Positions 6,298 to 10,462 of a stretch of DNA of 10,462 nt are shown one piece after another. Location: the NCBI GenBank assembly GCA_026391995.1, contig JAPLCY010000313.1, positions 1 to 10,462 of the forward strand, given 5' to 3'. Position numbers and translations under genes: made by a program. The first letter of the stretch is position 1, and each line of letters opens with the position of its first letter. The notes beneath the pieces are model-generated. The model was not told the DNA's origin. It saw only the letters and a program-made list of their open reading frames with translations, and did no database searches. The DNA is from Candidatus Auribacterota bacterium (lineage in GTDB: Bacteria > Auribacterota > Tritonobacteria > UBA1439).

Positions 6298-8638
6298 CCC
6301 CCCGGTACCCGTTAAGTGATACGCGGGAGCCGTCGGTGACGATCGTGACCGCCCCGTGCAGATCGGTGCGGAATATCGCGACCCCCCGTTCACGCAGGCG
6401 AGCCACTGTCCCGGCCGCCGGATGTCCGAACCGGTTGCGCGCCCCCACGCTCACCACCGCCCAGCGCGGCGCGACCCGATCGAGAAACTCGCGCGTGCAG
6501 GAAGCGCCCCCGCCATGGTGTCCCACCTTGAGAATGTCCGCGTGGAGGTCCATGCCGCTCCCGCACAGCTCCTCCTCCGCCTCCCCTTCCATGTCGCCCG
6601 CGAGCAGTAGGCGCACGCCACCGTACTCCACCATGAGTGCTATTGAATTGTTGTTCTCGTCCGACCGGGTGCCACGATGCGGCGCGGCGGGGGGATTGAG
6701 CACCGTGATCCGCGCCCCCATGCCGCACATGATGACATCGCCGCGCCCTGCCATATGCACGGTGGCACCCCTCGCCCTCGCGCCGGCAAGAAGTTTCAGA
6801 TAAGAAGGGGCTCCGCACGCCCCCCTCGCCAGCACCAGCCTTTTTACGCGCGACTTCGCAACGACCGCCGCCACACCGCCGATATGATCATCATGCGGAT
6901 GCGTGAGTAAAAGGCCGTCTATCGCCGCCATACCCCGGGACTCCAGCAAAGGCCCGACCACTCTTGCTCCCGCGTCTGCGCCGCCGCCGGGGCCGCAATC
7001 CACGAGTAGGTTCTCACCGCCGGGAAACTCACACAGCACCGCGTCCCCCTGGTCCACATCCATGCACGTCACCCTGAGGCATGCCCGGTCCGGAGCAAAG
7101 GCGGAGGGGAGGACGGCACAACACAGTATCGCGGGCACCACCAGCGCCGCCCACGGGATGAGGGCGCACATGCGCACCGACCTCAGCATCAGCCAGGCAA
7201 TTGCCCAGTTTATCCAGTTGAATACGACCGCCGCCGCCGGGCAAAAAAAGCCCGCGCACGCCGCCATGCATCCGAGACATACGATCGCGAATCCCGACGG
7301 AATCACGACCATGTTGCCCGCCAGCCCCAGCAGCGTGATAATATGGAATGCTCGCGCAATGCACACCGCCAGCCCAAGCCACGCGGCAATCGAGGCCGCG
7401 CAGAGGGCGACTGCCTGGCGAGCAATCCACCAGCGGATCAGCTCGCCGCGGGTCACCAGGAGCTGCCCCGGCAAGGGGGCACATGGCCAGACCCGGTGCA
7501 CGCACGCGGCGATCCTCCCGGCCCCGAGCGAGATGGCGATCACCGCGCCAAACGAGAGCTGGAAACCGGTATCGAAAAGCTGCAGCGGGTTTGCCGCCAG
7601 CAAGATGAGCGCCGCCAGGCCGAGGGCGTTCAGGGAATTGCCACTCCGCCCGACACACGGAGCGGCAAGGAAGGCAAGACACATCACCGTCGCGCGCAGC
7701 ACCGGGATTGCCGCGCCCGTAACCGCGGCGTAGCAAGCGAGAATGGGGGCCGCGATAAGGGCCGATGTCCTCTCCGGCACTCGCAGCAACCGCAGGCACC
7801 GGCTGAGGGCGAGATAGAAGAAGCCGACGTGAAGCCCGGAAATGGCGAGTATGTGCATGGTGTTGGTGCGCTGAAAGGGCCCGAGCAGTTCCCCGTCCAT
7901 CCTCTCCCGGTATCCAAGCAGCATCGCGAGCAGTATCACACGCTCGGGAGACTCCGGCAAACCCATCTGGATATGGCGCTTGAGGCGTTCGCGCAAGGAT
8001 TCCATATGCCTCCGGAACGCCACTCCCCTGCCCTGCCCGAGAATCCGCACCGCGCCGGCGCCTTCCACCACGAGCGCATAGTCCACACATCGCCGGTGCC
8101 AGAACAGGCGCGCGTCGAACTGCCCCGGATTACACGCCGGGGATATCCGCCTGAGAGTGCCGCGGCACCATACGCGGTCTCCATAAGTCATTGCAGCCGG
8201 CGCCCCGGCGAGGATGGTGAGGCGAACCGGCTCGCGCACCGGGATCCACCCGGCACTGGTTCGCAGCTCCTTCAAATGGAGGAGAGCGCTGCCGCGAAAA
8301 GATCTCCCCTTGTCCGGCTCCGGGAGCCTTTCCCATGCCGGGGCCTTGATTATCATCCCGCGGATTTCCGCGCGCGCGGGCCGCGAACCGGCCACAGCGT
8401 GCAGCGCGCTGGCTGAAAGACACGCCTCGCGGCTGGCGAGGGAGAATATCCCCGACGAGAGCGCCGCCAGGAGGGTAAATGACGACACCACCGCCACACG
8501 CCTCGCAAAGAGGCTCGCGCAGGAGAAAATAATCGCCGTGGCTGCGGCGACAAGGGGCATTTGAATGCGGGGGAATGCGGATGCGAACGCAATACCTGAT
8601 GCGAATGCCACGGCAACACAGAAGGCGGGCCGGTGCAC
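6269..8638 (-). CDS. comEC: ComEC/Rec2 family DNA-uptake channel protein
   Basis: 789 residues, full family length. ComEC forms the inner-membrane channel through which single-stranded DNA enters during transformation. An N-terminal pair of membrane segments (about residues 5-65) leads to an OB-like DUF4131 domain with the hallmark NPGQFD near 170-175. The multi-helix competence domain spans about 230-515 and carries HILAISGLHVG at about 262-272. A C-terminal metallo-beta-lactamase-fold domain follows: DVDQGDA near 527, LVDCGPGG, the metal site HPHDDHIGG at 580-588, GDMEGEAEEE at 691, VGHHGG at 705-710 and a late FGHP. All metal ligands appear intact. I chose the GTG at 8638: an in-frame TGA lies nine codons upstream, no ATG intervenes, and a GGAG sits 10 nt before it. 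No other competence gene is in the window, so natural competence cannot be concluded. Confidence 0.95.
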   Translation of the reverse strand: MHRPAFCVAVAFASGIAFASAFPRIQMPLVAAATAIIFSCASLFARRVAVVSSFTLLAALSSGIFSLASREACLSASALHAVAGSRPARAEIRGMIIKAPAWERLPEPDKGRSFRGSALLHLKELRTSAGWIPVREPVRLTILAGAPAAMTYGDRVWCRGTLRRISPACNPGQFDARLFWHRRCVDYALVVEGAGAVRILGQGRGVAFRRHMESLRERLKRHIQMGLPESPERVILLAMLLGYRERMDGELLGPFQRTNTMHILAISGLHVGFFYLALSRCLRLLRVPERTSALIAAPILACYAAVTGAAIPVLRATVMCLAFLAAPCVGRSGNSLNALGLAALILLAANPLQLFDTGFQLSFGAVIAISLGAGRIAACVHRVWPCAPLPGQLLVTRGELIRWWIARQAVALCAASIAAWLGLAVCIARAFHIITLLGLAGNMVVIPSGFAIVCLGCMAACAGFFCPAAAVVFNWINWAIAWLMLRSVRMCALIPWAALVVPAILCCAVLPSAFAPDRACLRVTCMDVDQGDAVLCEFPGGENLLVDCGPGGGADAGARVVGPLLESRGMAAIDGLLLTHPHDDHIGGVAAVVAKSRVKRLVLARGACGAPSYLKLLAGARARGATVHMAGRGDVIMCGMGARITVLNPPAAPHRGTRSDENNNSIALMVEYGGVRLLLAGDMEGEAEEELCGSGMDLHADILKVGHHGGGASCTREFLDRVAPRWAVVSVGARNRFGHPAAGTVARLRERGVAIFRTDLHGAVTIVTDGSRVSLNGYRGASVPSPQFF

Positions 8639-8783
8639 TGGTTTTGCTCTCCGGAAGAGGATTCAGACTCGTTCAACTGGAGGAGCATATTCCATGCCGC
8701 TGCCGCTCCGGCAATTCTCGATTCATCGCACTGGGACACAGGGAGTTGGAGACACTAAGACGCGGCCGGTTGTCAGGAAAAAC

Positions 8784-8823
8784 GTCAACCCGCGTTGACA
8801 GCGTCTTTGCGGGTTGACAGCGG
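8784..8823. promoter_or_regulatory. GTCAAC/GTTGAC operator-like array
   Basis: GTCAACCCGC (8784-8793) and GCGGGTTGAC (8809-8818) are perfect 10-bp inverted arms with a 15-nt loop. Within this, GTCAAC-CCGC-GTTGAC (8784-8799) is itself a compact palindrome, and GTTGACAGCG occurs twice as a direct repeat 19 bp apart (8794 and 8813). Three copies of one 6-bp half-site in two orientations fit a multi-site operator for a dimeric regulator. Each GTTGAC also contains a -35-like TTGACA, but no -10 follows on the plus strand at usual spacing. A hairpin attenuator for comEC is the alternative. Confidence 0.45.
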
Positions 8824-8837
8824 CGAGAAGAGAAGCG

Positions 8838-8884
8838 AAAAAACCGCCATTTCCCCGCCCACAGTGAGAAGGCAGGCATGGCGG
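8838..8884 (-). terminator. Intrinsic-terminator-like hairpin on the minus strand
   Basis: Read on the minus strand, CCGCCAT (8884-8878) pairs with ATGGCGG (8850-8844). Inside it CCTGCC can pair with GGCGGG with one G-U pair, and six T residues follow directly (8843-8838). The plus strand has no T tail after the stem, so the element acts leftward if at all. No gene is seen to its right on the minus strand, so it would end an unseen small RNA or attenuate a comEC leader transcript. Confidence 0.5.
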
Positions 8885-8953
8885 CACTTACACGACCCGT
8901 CTTCTGTTTATGTGAGCGACGCCAGCATTACAGCACGACCCCCGTCTCCGACA

Positions 8954-8962
8954 TGTTATAAT
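8954..8962 (+). promoter_or_regulatory. Extended -10 promoter of the lipoprotein gene
   Basis: TGTTATAAT is a perfect extended -10 (TGn plus consensus TATAAT at 8957-8962). The -35 region (CACGAC at 17 bp) is poor, which extended -10 promoters tolerate. The predicted transcript begins near 8969 and gives a leader of about 135 nt before the ATG at 9104. The reverse complement TATTAT overlaps it, so weak leftward initiation is also possible. Confidence 0.55.
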
Positions 8963-9015
8963 ATCGCCATCAGCAACAGGTCAGTTTCATGGGGATGGTA
9001 TACCCTCCACCCTCA

Positions 9016-9038
9016 CCCTCCCCCTCAAGGGGGGAGGG
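9016..9038. repeat. C/G-rich palindrome, dispersed-repeat-like, in the lipoprotein leader
   Basis: CCCTCCCCC (9016-9024) and GGGGGAGGG (9030-9038) are perfect 9-bp arms around a 5-nt loop, preceded by CACCCTCACCCTCC-type sequence. This motif class, CCCTCACCC followed by a CCTC/GAGG palindrome, is common as a scattered intergenic repeat in many bacterial genomes; only one copy is visible here. It sits between the promoter and the ATG, so the RNA would fold a very stable stem. No T run follows, so a simple terminator is unlikely. Confidence 0.5.
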
Positions 9039-9103
9039 GATGTGATTTGAGGGCGTCCCGTATCTGGGGCCTTATCGCCCTCGATCAAATCGGGAGTTTC
9101 TTC

Positions 9104-10030
9104 ATGCGTTTCTCTACTACTGCATATTGGGCGATCGCCGCCGCTCTTTTCTCCGGGGCCGGATGCGTGGGCTCGCGTACGGCCCCGAAACTGGACGCGC
9201 GCTACGAGCCGTTTGAAAATCTCCTCGAGGTCGTGAGCGATATCCAGCGGCATGCGAATGACAACAAGGCAAGCCTGGTGCGCTTGATCAATTTCGAAAA
9301 GATCTACCCTCGCCGCATGCCCGATGCGGTCGCCTACAGCAAGGGGATCTGCATGGAGCGCCTCGGCGACTACGAGGGGGCGCTCAAGGCGTTCGGGTCG
9401 GTTGCCGAAAGCGCCTCCCCCCTCAGGGAAGAGGCGGACCGGCGGGTAAAAATTCTCCGGAAGTTCAACGACCTCGTCGGTTACCAAATTCAGAAGGCCA
9501 ATATCGGCGACTACCTCACCGAGATGGAGTTCAAGCTCGCGGAATGGGGCAAGTTGATTGACGAGGTGACGGGGACACCATACGAGTGGCTCGCGCGCGA
9601 GGAGGAGGAACGGGCAGAGGCGCACCTGGCCGAGTTTGCGGCGCAGAACTACCTGGTCATCAAGGATGGCGCGGAGAGCGCCCTGAACCTGTACCGGCAA
9701 CTTACGATCAAACACACCCGGAGCAAGAACATCAACATTCATTACCTCAACTGGGCGGACTTCTGTGCCCTGCTCGCGAAGCGCTATGCCCAGGGCATCG
9801 ATCCGCGCAGCCTCTCATTCGGACGCGACACATTCAACAAGTCGGCGGATGCCGCCATCCGGCTCTACAGCCTCGTCGCACAGAAGGACGGGGCGCCGGC
9901 CCGGCAGATCCTGCGCCCTCCTCCGACATCGAGCAACACGCGGCGCGCGCCATTGCGTTCACCTACCTGCGCAACGCCGACGATCTCGAGAGGGAATACC
10001 TCTTTTTCAAGGGGATGGATGATTTCCTGA
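9104..10030 (+). CDS. Probable lipoprotein with TPR-like repeats (N-terminal part of a frameshifted gene)
   Basis: As written, this frame gives 308 residues ending at TGA 10028-10030. I chose ATG 9104 because GGGAG lies 7 nt upstream and a short signal sequence follows (hydrophobic residues 7-19, then GAGC with Cys21 as a possible lipidation site). The lipobox is imperfect: the -3 position is Gly rather than Leu. The mature part is alpha-helical with TPR-like spacing, for example residues 75-100 (AVAYSKGICMERLGDYEGALKAF without its ends) and 186-200. Coding character is good to about residue 263 (SLVAQKDG) and then turns into an Arg/Pro/Ser/Thr-rich tail of about 45 residues, typical of a wrong frame. 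The true protein almost surely continues in the other frame to the window edge. Function is not recognised; a periplasmic or outer-membrane scaffold role would be a guess. Confidence 0.75.
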   Translation: MRFSTTAYWAIAAALFSGAGCVGSRTAPKLDARYEPFENLLEVVSDIQRHANDNKASLVRLINFEKIYPRRMPDAVAYSKGICMERLGDYEGALKAFGSVAESASPLREEADRRVKILRKFNDLVGYQIQKANIGDYLTEMEFKLAEWGKLIDEVTGTPYEWLAREEEERAEAHLAEFAAQNYLVIKDGAESALNLYRQLTIKHTRSKNINIHYLNWADFCALLAKRYAQGIDPRSLSFGRDTFNKSADAAIRLYSLVAQKDGAPARQILRPPPTSSNTRRAPLRSPTCATPTISRGNTSFSRGWMIS

Positions 10031-10462
10031 AGGACCGCGGGCAGCCGGAAACCGGTTTGAGCGACAACCTTCTCGATCTTGTCATGAGCACCATCAGCGA
10101 CCGCGACAGGTTTATCCAATCCCAGCGCCGCCTGCTCCGCCAGGCGTCCGACAGGGAACTGCGAGAACGTATCACGCATCGCCTCAACGACGAGGAGAAA
10201 ACCGCCCAATCGCTCCTTACCACCGACCGTTACAACCGCTTCGTTTTTATTTTCAATACCTTCGTGCGACCGTTGAGCCTCATCAGCGTCGGCTACTTCC
10301 CCGCGCTCATCGACGCCGGCGTGGTCACGCTCCTCAACGTCAATCGCCTCACAGAGCTCAGCCTCGAGGAAAAGAAGGCGCTTGCGCTCTACCAGCAATT
10401 TCTGGCGCGCTATCCGGATAGCGACACCGCAGAACTCCTGCGCCAGCGCGCCGGCGACCTCG
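9892..10462 (+). pseudogene. Continuation of the lipoprotein gene after a frameshift, cut by window edge
   Basis: From about 9892 a frame that begins GAGPADPAPSSDIEQHAARA stays open to the right edge with protein-like composition: EREYLFFKGMDDFL, FNTFVRPLSLISVGYFPALI (one moderately hydrophobic segment), and a TPR-like ALYQQFLARYPDSDTAELL near the end. It has no start codon or ribosome binding site of its own near its beginning; the first ATG, at 10015, lies inside well-formed coding sequence. Adding one G to the GGGG at 9890-9893 joins it smoothly to the upstream frame (QKD-GGAGPAD). It is therefore the second part of the same gene, broken by a one-base loss that is either a sequencing or assembly error in a homopolymer or a real mutation. 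The intact gene would exceed 450 codons. Confidence 0.7.

Larger units (their letters stand above)
8639..9103. other. Divergent intergenic region rich in symmetric elements
   Basis: These 465 bp separate leftward comEC from the rightward lipoprotein gene. I see no convincing gene: the open frames here lack a ribosome binding site or family resemblance. The region holds the operator-like array, the terminator-like hairpin, an extended -10 promoter and a C/G-rich palindrome, each listed separately. No convincing comEC promoter was found; TTGCCG followed after 19 bp by TATGCT on the minus strand (about 8688-8718) is the best weak candidate. Confidence 0.6.

Noticed and set aside
7343..8416. Plus-strand open frame of about 357 codons inside comEC
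   Set aside because: It is antisense to the ComEC membrane domain, has a charged low-complexity composition, and lacks any family pattern or start signal.
8784..8823. Short CRISPR-like array
   Set aside because: Only two direct 10-bp copies exist, 19 bp apart, with no repeat-spacer regularity and no cas gene in the window.
8795..9103. Longer N-terminus for the lipoprotein gene starting near 8795
   Set aside because: The extension has no ribosome binding site, crosses the operator-like array, the hairpin, the extended -10 promoter and the C/G palindrome, and would bury the signal peptide.
8987..9742. Minus-strand open frame of about 251 codons opposite the lipoprotein gene
   Set aside because: The plus strand has a promoter, ribosome binding site, signal peptide and TPR-like protein here. 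The minus frame shows none of these, so the terminator at 8838-8884 was not assigned to it.

Overview
The window reads as chromosomal DNA of a G+C-rich, Gram-negative-type bacterium. The envelope genes support this: a secreted LolA-like DUF1571 protein, a full ComEC channel and a probable lipoprotein. DUF1571 proteins are common in the Planctomycetes-Verrucomicrobia-Chlamydiae group and neighbouring candidate phyla, so I lean that way. There is no rRNA or other marker here, and the assignment is weak.

Left part (1-5827, all minus strand). This is one tightly packed operon, transcribed right to left from a probable promoter at 5891-5919. The order is a KASII-like ketosynthase with an altered active site (4526-5827), a canonical KASII-like ketosynthase (3231-4529), a SAM-dependent methyltransferase (2389-3234), a GH3-family acyl-acid amido synthetase (675-2363) and a secreted DUF1571/LolA-like protein (1-672, running off the left edge). 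The first three genes overlap by 4 bp at ATGA and GTGA junctions. The last two are 2 bp apart. Together they look like part of a biosynthetic cluster that builds an acyl or polyketide chain, methylates it, joins it to an amine as an amide, and perhaps moves the lipid-like product through the periplasm. No acyl carrier protein, ketoreductase or dehydratase is in view. If they belong to the system they lie off the left edge or elsewhere.

Middle (5828-8638). A 230-bp divergent intergenic region carries two outward-facing sigma70-like promoters with an inverted repeat between them. The rightward promoter drives a small DUF3006 gene with a strong ribosome binding site. Its 3' end overlaps by 29 bp the 3' end of comEC, which comes in on the opposite strand. 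comEC is complete, with the N-terminal OB-like domain, the membrane channel domain and the C-terminal metallo-beta-lactamase-fold domain.

Right part (8639-10462). A 465-bp intergenic region is unusually rich in symmetric sequence. It holds a GTCAAC/GTTGAC operator-like array, a minus-strand terminator-like hairpin, an extended -10 promoter, and a C/G-rich palindrome resembling a dispersed intergenic repeat. After it comes a probable lipoprotein with TPR-like helices. Its reading frame is broken by an apparent single-base loss in a G run near 9890, and coding sense continues in another frame to the right edge.
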